Source: Canna indica (Eukaryota; Streptophyta; Magnoliopsida; Zingiberales; Cannaceae). Taken from it: DNA of 64,000 nucleotides. Both the position numbers and the translations under genes were made by a program. The stretch lies in the NCBI GenBank assembly GCA_034359265.1, contig CP136896.1:31002001-31066000 (forward strand), written 5' to 3'. The first letter of the stretch is position 1. Every line of letters starts with the position of its first letter. A model generated the notes under the pieces. That model made no database searches. It was not told the DNA's origin and worked only from the letters and a program-made list of their open reading frames with translations. Shown here piece by piece: positions 22,104-32,966 of the stretch.

Positions 22104-22955
22104 GGAGCTACCACACAAGGGTAAAGAGAAATAGATTATTGAAGTTGATCTTAGATCTGAATGAGAAATCTCCAAGAGGTTGCAACTTCAAGCTATCATG
22201 ATGCCATAGGTATGGATATTGACATCTAGATATGTGTGGTATCACCTCCCTTACTTTACTTGTCATCTTAAAGTTGGAGTTATAATACTACTTAAATTAG
22301 AGTTGTTTTTGCCCTCTCATGATATGACTTGAAAAATAATTTTTGTCTTTGATTTCCTGGTCTCATCGGAGACCTATGTGACCTATAATGAGTCTATGCA
22401 ACCATTGGTGTTGAAACCTTGGCTAATTGTGGCCGTTTTGGTTTTCAACCTTAGGAAGGGTTTGAGATCTTGATTTTAAAATGTTTTCACTTCTTGAGAT
22501 CTCTTTAATTTATTTTGATTTCATTGTTGATTGTATCATGTAAAATGAATCTCCACTAGTTAGGAAAACTTGACTTTTGAGAAACAATCTTGACTTCTCT
22601 TTGCTATCTAGTTTATAAACTTGCTAAGTAAGAAAATGTCTATTGTGCTATTAATGATTCAATTACTTGCAAGTTGTGCATTGATAAGCATTTAGAGAAT
22701 ACATGCTAAATACTTGAAAATTCTATGAGGTAGTAGTTTCACCTTTGCACTATGAAGTATCCTCATAAAGCATGTAGAAACTCTTGCACCTTGCTCTTGA
22801 TAAAACACTTGATTGTGTCTATATGAAAATTCAAGAGCATTTAAGAAAATGACTTGTAGACAATTTCCTGATATACCATGTTAATTCTTGATCGAAATTG
22901 TATAAGTCATTTGAGTAATCTTTGGGACTCTTTCTAGTAATTCAAACTTCGTATA
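22104..22955 (+). other. Non-coding interior of the A element
   Basis: After the remains of gag and a purine run (TAGGGGGAGC, about 22100) this AT-rich stretch has no frame that I can link to protease, integrase, RT or RNase H. Short frames are broken by many stops. Confidence 0.6.
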
Positions 22956-23165
22956 CATGATTAGAATGATCATATCTTAGTCATATACAAGTTCGATCAA
23001 AATTAGAAATGATTATGAAAAATGAGTATTTTTCGATAAAATGTGAAATCTAAAATTTCAGTGATTTATTAAAAAAATGCAGAAAAATAATCTTTGAAAA
23101 ATTCTTGTTTATGCTCCCATTATCTTTTTATAGCCACAAGATTCGTCTACATTTTTGATGAAAAC

Positions 23166-24456
23166 TATTGGCCTAAGGTTTTCAACCATGGTCATCATCT
23201 TGATTTTGATGATAACAAACTTATTCTAATGAGTTTATCAAGTGTTTGATCCCAGGTTGAGGTTACGATATGCGCACGAAGTTCGTTCGGAGAAAAACAA
23301 GAATCGACAAAAATGGCTCCATCATAGATCGAGTGGAAAATCTAGATTTAGAAATAAAATTCATGTAATATATCTCTGGGTATAATTCCAAGCCAAATTG
23401 TAATATTATCCTAGTCAAGACTAGGTAACGGAACCCGAAAGCGAAGCGCGCAAGAAGAAAACTCGAAGAAACAGTCTCAGCCTAGGTTCGGTCGACTGGT
23501 CAATCGACAGAATGAAGCCAAAAATTGGCAGCAGCCAATTCGGTCGGCCGAATGTGGCAAGAAATTAGCAGTAGCCAATTTGGTCGACCAGCCGGTCGAC
23601 CGAAGTGTGCCCAGAAGTGGTAGAGTGCCACGGTCGCTTGGGCGGTTGATCAATCGGTCGACCGATGACCGACTAGCAAGCGACCGAGCATCGCCAACGG
23701 GCAGAAAAAAGCCCGTTACGACACCCTGGTTTTGGGGGGTTATAAATACCCATTCAAAACCCTCTCCTCACTAGTTGTTGATGCCTCAAAATCTAAAAGA
23801 GTGATCCTAAGCATCTTCTAAGCCCTTTCTAGATTAAATCTTCCAACCCTAGCTCTTGTTCCCTCAAACTCAAGTGTTCATCTTTGGAGGGTCTTTCAAG
23901 CTTGCTAGATTCAACAAGAAGAGGTGATTCTATTGTGATAACTACTCTCTTCTTTCTTCTTGTGATTGAAGTGTTTTTGGTTTGATTTTAATTGTATAAA
24001 TTGATCGTGTAATAGACCTTGTGTGTGGTCTTGCTTGTTTGTGGTAACCTTGGTGTTTAAGGTGTAAAACCACTTGTGTAAAACTAGATTAGGAGTTATG
24101 AAGGTGGATACTTCCGGGTGTGGAAGTACCTTCTAAGGGAGTGTAGGGTCTTTTTGGTGTAAAAGTCCTCAATTGTAAGCTACTCTTAATATAGTGCATT
24201 TGTGTGTGAAATCCTAAGCACGGGTCTTAGGTGGTCGAGTAGGCGGTTTGCCGAACCACTATAAATTTCTTTGTGTTAGCATTGTTCTTCTTGCGATTGC
24301 TTAATTGCTTTATTTCATCGCTTCTTTCTTTAATCATCAAATTGTGAATTGCCTAAATTGTAAGAAAATGATTAAACACGAAAAATATGAATTAGGCAAA
24401 AGATTTAGTTAACACACTATTCACGCCCCCCCTCTAGTGTAACCATTTCACCAACA
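23166..24456 (+). repeat. Right-end LTR of the A element (A-e)
   Basis: It starts TATTGGCCTAAGG and ends CATTTCACCAACA, followed by GAAGC. The TATA box TATAAATA is at about 23741. It matches 16000-17290 far better than the 5' LTR at 19432-20756; both share the 50-bp gap described for the 5' LTR. That pattern suits gene conversion or recombination with another copy. Confidence 0.82.
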
Positions 24457-25232
24457 GAAGCCAAACTCTTTGACTGTCTCATCAAAATGGATGTTCCAAC
24501 TCCTCGAGGCTTGCTTGAGTCCATAAATGGGTCTTTGCAATTTACATACCTTCTTCAGTCCTACCGGAGACACGAATCTTTCTAGCTGGGTCATATAGAC
24601 CTTTTCCCCAAGTTCACCCTTGAGAAATGCAGTTTTGACATCCATCTGCCAAATCTCGTAGTCATGATATGCAGCAATGGCTAGCATTATCTTAATGGAC
24701 TTGAGCTCGGCTACAAGTGAAAAAGTTTCATCATAGTCAAGACCTTGCCTTTGAGTGAAACCTTTTGCTACTAGTCTGGCCTTATAGGTCTCCACCTAGC
24801 CATCAGCTCCAATCTTTCTTTTAAAGATCGACTTACACCCTATAGGAGTAACTCCTTCGGGTAAGTCAACTAAAGTTCAGACTTTGTTTGTGAACTCAAC
24901 TAATAGAACATTTTTAATGCATGAGTAAGAGAGTATACTCATATCACCAATGCCAACAATCTTACGTTTGGCATTGCCTCCAAAAGTCACATGCCCACCA
25001 TCCTTGCTTTGCAAATAAATTGATATCACCCGTCATGTGCTTTGAGCAACCGCTATCCAAGATCCAAGTACTCCTACTTGCTTGAGGATGGTTCTCCATC
25101 TACAAAAGGAGAAGAGGCAACTTTAGGTACCCAAATCTTTTGGGGTCCTTGATTGTTTGTCATCTTAGAAACCCAAGTAAATCTAGCATGAGGGTTCCTC
25201 TTAAGTGCACAATCTCTAACCATGTGCCCAAA
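24457..25232 (-). pseudogene. C1 copia gag end, protease and RT N-terminal part
   Basis: On the minus strand from 25232: the end of a gag knuckle (GHMVRDCALKRNP), IWVPK, a protease segment whose site WILDSGCSKHM is recognisable only with frameshifts, then directly the RT start. The RT frame (24795 to 24457) contains YKARLVAKGFTQ, DYDETFSLVAELKSI, QMDVKTAFLKGEL and [12 protein letters not shown] stop interrupts just before YKARL (24796-24798). Nearly all the integrase is missing between protease and RT, so this is an internal deletion. The RT continues at 19426, beyond the inserted A element. Confidence 0.82.
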
Positions 25233-26659
25233 AAGTCCTGAAATTTTTGGAAGCTCCTTGGAGGGCTATATGACGTAGACATTTTTGAAAACTAGGAAAA
25301 ATAGATAATCGCCCTGAAATTTACTAAGCCTAGGGAGCTCCTTGGAGGGCTATATGACCTAGACATTTTCTTAGCACCGAAAGTCCCGATAATTGTTCCT
25401 TCGTTAAAAACTAGTTAATGACATATTTTAAAGGAATTTTCGGAAGTCTTTAACCAATTCATATTTGACCCGGGAGATTATGAAATTTCTGGTTTTCAGA
25501 AATTTGTACTAGACCCCAAAATTTATATTTTGATTCTTAAGGATTTTGATTTTCTAGATATTTTTATTGAATCCAAATGAGGGTAATACTTCTATAATAT
25601 TTATGTTTTAAAGATAAATAATGTTATATAAGACTTAGGAAATACTAAAGAACAAACTTCGAGCAGAAAAAATCAGAAAATTGAGCAGTTTTCTGAGTGT
25701 TAGTCGACCGACCATCAGCCGGCCACCGATTGGTGAGGCCTCAAAATTGGCAGAGACCTCCGTCGGTGGCTGGTCGACCAGCCGGTTGATTGGCCATCAG
25801 CTGGCCACTGATCAGGCGGCGCCAACATGCACAAAAATGCCCATTGGGATGTGGTGTCTTACCTCTCTCTTCGTGGCTTATAAATATGAAGCGATGAGAG
25901 CGTTCCTAGATGATATGGTCACTTCTACTACCCTTGAGACATCCTTTCGATCAATCACAAGCCTCATTGAGCCATTCCTTTGAGAAAACATAGCTTGAGC
26001 CAAAAACCCTTGATCTTGCCTTCACTCTTCCATTGTTTCATCATCAAGGCATCAAGAGGAAGCTAGGAATCTTGTTGTGGAGCTAAGTATTTTATTGTTT
26101 GATTTATTACTCCATTTAGTGTTGTATTTTATTATTTATTTCATTGCATTTGAAAGTGTGAAGACCTAGGTTGTTAGGTCTTGAATGGTTGGTGGTTGCC
26201 TTGGTGTTAAGGCTTAATTCCACCGGTTTAAACATAGTTTGCTAGGATTAGTTGAGTTGTCCATGGGGTTGAGGAGGGAGAGTGATCTCGGTAGGAAGGC
26301 GGGATACTTTCGAGTGTGGAAGTGCCTTCGGTTTGAGAGTGGAGACTCTCCGATGTAAATTCCTCATTGTATGGAAACTAATTAATCTAGTATAGCTAGT
26401 TTGGAAATCCTAGGCGGGGTGCTTAGGTAGTGGAGTAGGCATTGGGGCCGAACCACTATAAATCTTGTTGTTTGCATTGCCATTGTACTTTTGTGGTTAC
26501 TTGTGTTTAATTGCTTAATTTATCGCTTCCGCGCTTACTTATCTACTTGAATTGTGTTCTTGCCTAAGTAACCTAAGAATCGATTAAAACCGGATTTAGG
26601 CTAAGCTTTAGATAACACACTATTCACCCCCCCTACTAGTGTTGGCCATTTCACCAACA
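25233..26659 (+). mobile_element. 5'-truncated family A LTR (A-f)
   Basis: From AAGTCCTGAAATTTTTGG it matches A-a from about 4340 onward and ends CATTTCACCAACA. The first 290 bp of the LTR (the TGTTGG end) are missing; the block starts abruptly after the C1 gag knuckle. A short internal duplication repeats GGAGCTCCTTGGAGGGCTAT at about 25250 and 25326. The palindromes here have drifted to GTCGACCGACC and GGCCACCGAT forms (25705-25815). The 3' part has the usual CACCCCCCCTACTAGTG block. Confidence 0.75.
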
Positions 26660-27036
26660 AGCTCGACCTCTACGGTTGCTCGTACCAGCTCGGCCTCTAT
26701 GATCGCGTACACTAGCTTGACCTCTACGGTCACTCGCTCCAGGCTCGACCTCTACAGATGCTTACACCAACTCGACCTCAATGGTCGCTTACACTAGCTC
26801 GACCTCTACGATCGCTTACACCAGCTCGGCCTCTACGGTCGCTTAAATTAGCTCGGCCTCTACAGTCGCTTAAATCAACTCGGCCTCGACGGTCGCTCAT
26901 TTTAGGCTCGACCTCTACAATCGCTTGCACCAGTTCAACGTCCACAGTCGCTCACTCCAGGTTGGACCTCTATGGTCACTTGATCCAGCTCTGCTTCTAC
27001 GATCACTTACTCAACTCAGCCTTTACAATGACTAAA
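26660..27036 (+). repeat. 27-bp minisatellite, about 14 units
   Basis: Units follow the pattern AGCTCGACCTCTACGGTCGC-TTACACC with 27-28 bp spacing and moderate divergence. The unit length is a multiple of three, so the plus strand reads as a nine-residue repeat (LARPLRSLT-like) in a 116-residue frame. I regard that frame as a by-product. It lies exactly between the end of an A LTR and the D LTR. Confidence 0.88.
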
Positions 27037-27129
27037 CACAACATGGCAAAACATTTCTATAAATTCCTCCAAGCTACAGAAAAACCAAAATCGGGAAACT
27101 CTACTTAGAGCTCGATATGCAGTGATACG

Positions 27130-28733
27130 CCATTACTGGCCCGCTATCTCCAGGATAGTCTCTAAGGAATCTTTCTGTTAATACTCAGTTGCACTAGAAG
27201 TTGCAACTGCTATGGTAACTGTTTTAAAAATAGAGGGAGTAGAAAATATGAAATAACCACAAAAACACGCAAACACACAAGGAATTCTTTACGTAGTTCA
27301 GTGACAAACTCGCCATCTAATCTGCGGGGCCCTCACCGGACAAATGCCCAATTCACTATCAATATAGTACAATACAAGCTCCAAGATTTCACAACCTGAA
27401 ATCCTACTCTCAATACTACAGTAAATTGGAAATAACAAACAAACTAGTTGCTATTACAGGTACTAATCAACTTGACTCTCTATGACAACTCAATCATAGA
27501 GTTCTGTCCTCCACTCAGTCTCTGTGTTGTAGTGAGTTAACAACCCAACTCCATCTTGACTTGAAGACAATTGAAGTAGTTTGTTGTCGTTTAGACTCAG
27601 CAGTCTCAACTCCTCATATAACTGACAACTTTGTTTCAGGACATTGGAGTGGATAGGAGTGGATCCATAGGAGAGGATTACCTACTCAATCATTCTATCA
27701 CTTCTTTTATAAGCAAAGTAGGCAACCCATAAGACACAACTATTACTCCACAAAAGCTCAACCACAAATCTCAACTATCACTCCACGAAAGAATTATAAA
27801 TGACCATTAACTCCACTAAATGAATGACCAAGGTCATTAAGCAGTCCATGATGACGATAACTCTATCGTAATTCAATAGACCATAACTCCATTATAATTC
27901 AATAGTCTATCATCTCAAAGGTCAACCATTATTCCATAGAAATGTTCAACTCATTATCTTAATGATGACCATATCTCCATTAAGCATTATAAATGGCCAA
28001 GTCCAAAAGTCACCATAAATGATGAAGCCCACAAAGTTAATTTGTGGTTAAATACATATATACAATATATATCATCAGAATATATATATTATATATATAT
28101 GCATTATCAATAACCTCAACAACATTCAACCAATATCGCAGCAGCATAAACTTCACATCAGCAAGAGTAGTTGTAACTTACTAATGACTGATAATTTTCA
28201 GAGCAACAAGAGCAATTATAACTGACTAACAATTTACAAAGCAACAAGAGCAGTTATAAATTACTAGCAACTGACTAACATCAATATAATCTCCACGGCA
28301 CCAAGAGCAGTTGCAACTGACTGTGTTGATATAGGAGACTTGCAGATCCATATCTTCTCTTTCATCATAAATAGATAAAGCCAATCAACTTCCATAAATG
28401 TCACCTAACAAAAGATCTTAACTTCATCAGTTTCAAACTCAAAAGACAGCCATAGTGCATCATAAATATTTCAGCCATAAAAGTTTCAAGAAAACCGCCA
28501 GCCCATTAATGAAGACCACTTCATTTCTTCCATAATTGACCAAGCACTTAAAAATAATTAAAGATGAATACATAAATCAAAAATAAATATCATGTAAGCA
28601 TCAATAATTATAGCAAACAAACAGTCATCATCGCAGTATCAAGCTTTAGTATAAAACTCCAGCAACAAGAGTAGTTGCAACTGTCATACAACTAAGAACT
28701 GACGGATAATCCTTTTGCCAAATATAGCCAACA
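27130..28733 (-). mobile_element. Family D 3' LTR (D1)
   Basis: On the minus strand it starts TGTTGGCTATATTTGGCAAA at 28733. The sense end is near 27130 (approximate; similarity to D2 fades around AGTCTCTAAGGAA). It shares many blocks with 40262-41282, such as GTTCAGTGACAAA, AGTTCTGTCCTCCAC and GCAACTG repeats. The purine run AAAGGGGGAAATTTTTGG lies 20 bp before the LTR start (28753-28771). AT-rich, no coding frame. Confidence 0.7.
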
Positions 28734-30870
28734 CAACATAAACCAAACACCAAAAATTTCCCCCTTTGGATTATTTGGCAAAACACAGGCTATCAAGAGA
28801 ATACTTAGAGTAAGCAACCATAGAGCAAGTAACTGTTAGACAACAGAATGTGACCTCTAAGTCAGTAGGCAGACATTAGTTGCAACTGAACTGATAGGCA
28901 TCACATACAGAAGTTGTAACTGATAAAGGTATCCATCAAACATGACTCAGAATTCATGGTCTGAATATTTAAGTATCTCCCCATTTTTGGCAAGTAAGCC
29001 AAAGGAGGTAAGGAATGTCTTAACCCGAAGAGGAAGAGTCTGAACAACCAGTAGAAGGAGTTGATAGATCACTAGCTGGAGCAGAAGATGACATGGAAAC
29101 GACCTTAGTAAGGTGGAAACAGCCTTGGAGGAGGAGGAGATGACTCAGAATTCATGGTCTGGATATTTTAAGTATCAATACTCTTTCACATTTGAACTTT
29201 CCTTTAAAATACTTTGCTCATTAGGAGTAGCAATGTGATGTCGAGAGTTACTTGGAGGAGGAGATGCAATAGGAGTATATGCCCTTACTAACTTTTGGTG
29301 GATTTTGAGTAATGATCCCAAGGGCTTAATTGCATCTTCTTCAGATTTTTTGAAAACTTTGCTTCTTCAGAAAACCATATATAAGATTTGGAAAAATCAA
29401 GAACAGCCAGGATTTTGTGGTAAGCCGAGTACGAAGAGCTATGATCATTCCACTCTGTAAAATCTCCATTGGACTCCTCAGTTCCAACTGGGTTTAAAAG
29501 CTCAGTACTTGTTTCATCAATTTCATCAATAGTAGTATTAGAAGAGTCAAGACCGAAATAAGCATTGATAAAGTCTGGACTGAAGTCATACCACTTTCTA
29601 CGTACAAAGACTTCTTGTGCTTAGTAGTTGTCACTGATTTCAGAAACTCAATCTTGTCTGTAGTTACAACTGGTGGTACTGCAGGATCATCGGTTACAAC
29701 TTGAGGTGCAGTTACAACTGAGGGATTAGATGTAGGTTCATCTGTTAGACCAATCTGTTTGTTCACCGACTTGATGGAAGTGTTCATTCTGTGGATCATC
29801 AATGTTTGCAGAAGATTGCAGTAGAACTCTATCACAAGCAGCATGGAGAAAGGAGTAACATGCAGAAAAGAACTTGAAAGATTTCTTTCCTCAAGAATAT
29901 CCATAATAGGCTTGCACTTCAGATTAAAATGTGTAACATCTAACGACCTTTGAGTTATAACTCCTTTCAATTGTAAAGCTTTCCATAGTGTAAAGAGGTC
30001 ACCAGAAAGCAAACCTGAGTGCAGTTTGCTTGTGCAGTTATAACTCCTTTCTTTTTTGACTTTGGAGGCTTCTTCTTTGAGGCAGAAATCTTTTTCTTCT
30101 CAGGTACTATTGATTTTTGTTTCTCCTTTGGGGCTTCAACAGTAGGTTTGTTCCTCTTTGTTCTTCTCAACTTTGCCACTTTGTCGAAGAGAGTTTAATT
30201 TTCTAAGTCACTGTCAATGTTGACACATGACTGATCTCTCTTCTTGGAACTTTCAGTCTACTTCCTTTTACCAGACTTTTTTCTGCTCAAAATGCCAAAA
30301 GATTACTTTTTCTGTTTGGCAGCAACATCAAATTTCTGAGGCTCAATTTCTCCAGCAATTGTAACAAGTGGAGTAGCAGGTTCAAGATCAGTCATTGTAA
30401 TAGGTACAAGATTAACTTCTGGTACAAGGTCAACAGTTGTAATTGAATCTAGTACATGATCAATAGTTCTAACTTGTGGGGTTTAAGTGGAGGGAATTTG
30501 GTGCAGGATCCCTTGTATCTGTCACAGGTACAGGAACATGATTTGTTTATTGTTCCTCATGAGCAGAACCTAAATAGTGAATGATTGCCATACAAATCTC
30601 CCCATCAACATGACAATTCTCCCCCTCATGAATAGAAACCCTAGGGAGATAATCATGAATATTAAACTACAAACCTCGGCCCTTTCTTGGACAGTGATCT
30701 GTAGGACGATGGCCAAGCTTGACTTGCATTGGGTGACCACGAGGAGGAGGTGAGGCTTCCTCATTTGACATCGGATTGGAAGGCATCGCAATCTTTTCTT
30801 CAAGATTAGAAGATGACACGCCCTTATCCGGAGTAGAAATAGCTTTCTTGTAAACCTTTCGCATAAACTC
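28734..30870 (-). pseudogene. Accessory ORF of D1, broken
   Basis: Several minus-strand frames (30864-30667, 30179-29967, 30012-29494) align in order with the better-kept D2 ORF at 41785-43690. Common points are the start region (KGRG / SGRGMTSKPP), a Lys-rich stretch (KKPPKSKKKG), 'LWKALQ...LKCKPI...LEERNL' and the Ser/Thr/Val-rich linkers. At least three frameshifts or stops separate them. It lies immediately after the gag coiled coil with no protease, integrase or RT between. Function unknown; similar to the Transposase_32-type ORFs of plant LTR elements, by pattern only. Confidence 0.55.
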
Positions 30871-30889
30871 TTTTCGCTACGGACCCGAG

Positions 30890-31948
30890 GAAGACTTGGC
30901 CAGCTCCATTTGTAGATGACCAGAAAATATTGTGATTTGAATGATATTTTCTTGCACTCAATTTCATTAAAGGTACCACTAGAATTCATCATTCTAACTT
31001 CCCTTTTTACCTTCTCAAGTTCTTCAATCAACTTGGACTCTTTATCTTCCTTTTCTGCAATTTGAGTTTGAAGATGTTGAATTCTCTGCTCAAAATTTCT
31101 CTTTTCTTTAGTCAACTTGTTTTGATTGCCGAGGGATTTGTTTAGCTTTGCAACTTCAACCCATTTATCAAACATCTCCTGGTAGGCTTCCTCAAGACTA
31201 TCAGCACATTGAACTCTGCAGTGATCATCTTCTACATCTGAGCTTTTTGAAGTTCTCACCGAGTCACCAATGCTTGCAGAGAATGCTATAAAATTTCCTT
31301 TTTCAAATTCTTCTGAGTCATTTTTCTCTTCATCATCACTCCAGGTGATAGTAAAGGACTTCTTGAGCTTCTTTTTAAGATTAGGGCATTCGGATCTAAC
31401 ATGACCAAAACCTTCACATTCAATACACTTAATACCTTTGATTTTCTGTCTGAAATCATTTGAGTGTGAAAGACTAACTCCTATTTTCTCCTACAAAAAA
31501 TTTTGACTTTGAACTGTTTGAACCAGTCGATTGTAACTATGATTGGAACTACGATTGCAACTGTGAGTTCTGATTTTGCTTATTCTTGGCTCTCAGAAAT
31601 CTTTTGAAATTCTTCGTCATAAGTGTAAAGTAGTTTTGGCACTGGCACTGGCACTGAAGGCAAGGTTTTTCTTCATCTCCTTATGAAAGTAGTTTTCGGA
31701 GAGTTTTAACTCATATGTTTCTAGTTTTCCCATCAACGTATCAAGAGTTACGATTGATGGATCATGAATTTCACTAATAGCTGAAACTTTCATATCAAAT
31801 TTTGAAGGCATAGATCTAAGAACTTTTCTTACCACTTTTTCTTTTGGAAAAGATTCTCCAAAATTAGTTGCATTGTTCATAGGATCTATGACACGCCCAT
31901 GGAAGTCGAGAATGCTTTCATCTTCTCCCATCTTCAGATTCTCAAATC
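30890..31948 (-). pseudogene. Family D gag (UBN2, zinc knuckle, coiled coil), partial
   Basis: From 31948 the minus strand encodes a UBN2-type gag: FENLKMGEDESILDFHGRV, NATNFGESFPKEKVVRKVLRSMPSKFD and LMGKLETYELKL. One or two frameshifts follow near 31600. A perfect CCHC knuckle CIECEGFGHVRSEC lies at about 31400-31440. An acidic linker and a coiled coil (EEAYQEMFDKWVEVAKLNKSL, then LTKEKRNFEQRIQHLQTQIAEK) reach about 30960. The first third of gag is missing at 31948, where A LTR material begins. The downstream reading runs straight into the accessory ORF, so pol was lost or never present. Confidence 0.78.
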
Positions 31949-32966
31949 CAAAAATGAACAAACAAGCAGAAAAATCAACGAAGATAGTAGACTTAGCAAA
32001 GATAGAACCCAAAGATGAACAAACAAGTAGAAAAATTAGCCAAACCAAGCAGTCTGCCCGGGTTCGATCGACTGACTAGTCGACCAACAGAAGGTGAAGG
32101 CATTTTGGTCAACCGAACGATGCCCAGAATGGGCAGAATGCCTTCGGTCGCTCGGCGGTTGCACAGTTGGGAGAGCTATTTTGGCACTCTCTTCTTGGGG
32201 CTTATATATACTAGCCCTTGAATGTCTTCCTCCATTATCTTGACCTTCATTGAGCCATCCTTGATCATATCTAAAGATTTCTTGAGCCATTTCTTTGCAA
32301 ACCCTAGTTCTCATAATAAAAACATGATTTTGCCTTCAAATCTTTGATCGATTCATCATTGACGCATCAAGAGGAACTAGGAGTCGTGTTTGGAGCTAAG
32401 TATAAGTTATATTATTTATTTGCTCCATTACTTGTGTATTTTTTTATTTATTTCATTGTATTTTTATTTGTGTAAACCTAGGTTGCTAGGTTTGATTGAG
32501 TTGGTGGTTGCCTTGGTGTTAAGGCTTAAATCCACCATTGTAAACTTAATTAGTTTACTAGGATTAGTTGAGTTGTCCCTTAGGTTGAGGTGGGAGAGTG
32601 CTCTCGGTAGGAAAGCAGGATACTTTCGGGTGTGGAAGTGCATTCGGTTTGAGAGCGGAGACTTTCCAGTGTAAAGTCCTCTTTGTAAGGGAAACGATAT
32701 AATCTAGTAACCTAGTTTGAAAATTCTAAATGGGGTGCTTAGGTAGTGGAGTACGCATTGGGCCAAACCACTATAAATAATTGTGTTAGAATTATTTACC
32801 TTGCATTTGTTATTGCTTATCATTTATATCTTTTTTCCGCTTACTACTCGATTTGTGAATTGCCAAAGTTATCAAGTAATGATTAAAACCGAAATTAGGC
32901 AAAAAGATTTGAATAACATACTATTCACCCCCCCTCCCCCCCATTAGTGTGTCTATTTCACGAACA
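31949..32966 (+). mobile_element. 5'-truncated family A LTR (unit U1)
   Basis: It begins abruptly in AAAAATGAACAAACAAGCAG and ends CATTAGTGTGTCTATTTCACGAACA. It contains one GGTCGA-type cluster (32060-32165), TATATATA near 32200 and the usual conserved body (GGTGGTTGCCTTGGTG, CCACTATAAATAA, ACTATTCACCCCCCCTCC). It lacks the first several hundred bp of the LTR, and forms the left end of a tandem series. Confidence 0.75.

Larger units (their letters stand above)
19432..24456 (+). mobile_element. Pol-less family A LTR retrotransposon, TSD GAAGC
   Basis: This 5.0-kb element has a 5' LTR (19432-20756), a primer-binding site, a gag gene and an LTR at the right end (23166-24456). A perfect 5-bp duplication GAAGC lies at 19427-19431 and 24457-24461. 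It splits the RT gene of the C1 copia; the unoccupied equivalent site is seen at about 63770-63800. There is no integrase, RT or RNase H, so the element depended on proteins from elsewhere. The last 200 bp before the right LTR include a copy of the host flank (CGTCTACATTTTTGATGAA), which a simple insertion would not give, so the right end may be recombinant. Confidence 0.8.

Noticed and set aside
26758..27108. 116-residue ORF made of nine-residue repeats
   Set aside because: It is the by-product of a 27-bp minisatellite with no start context or flanking coding signal.
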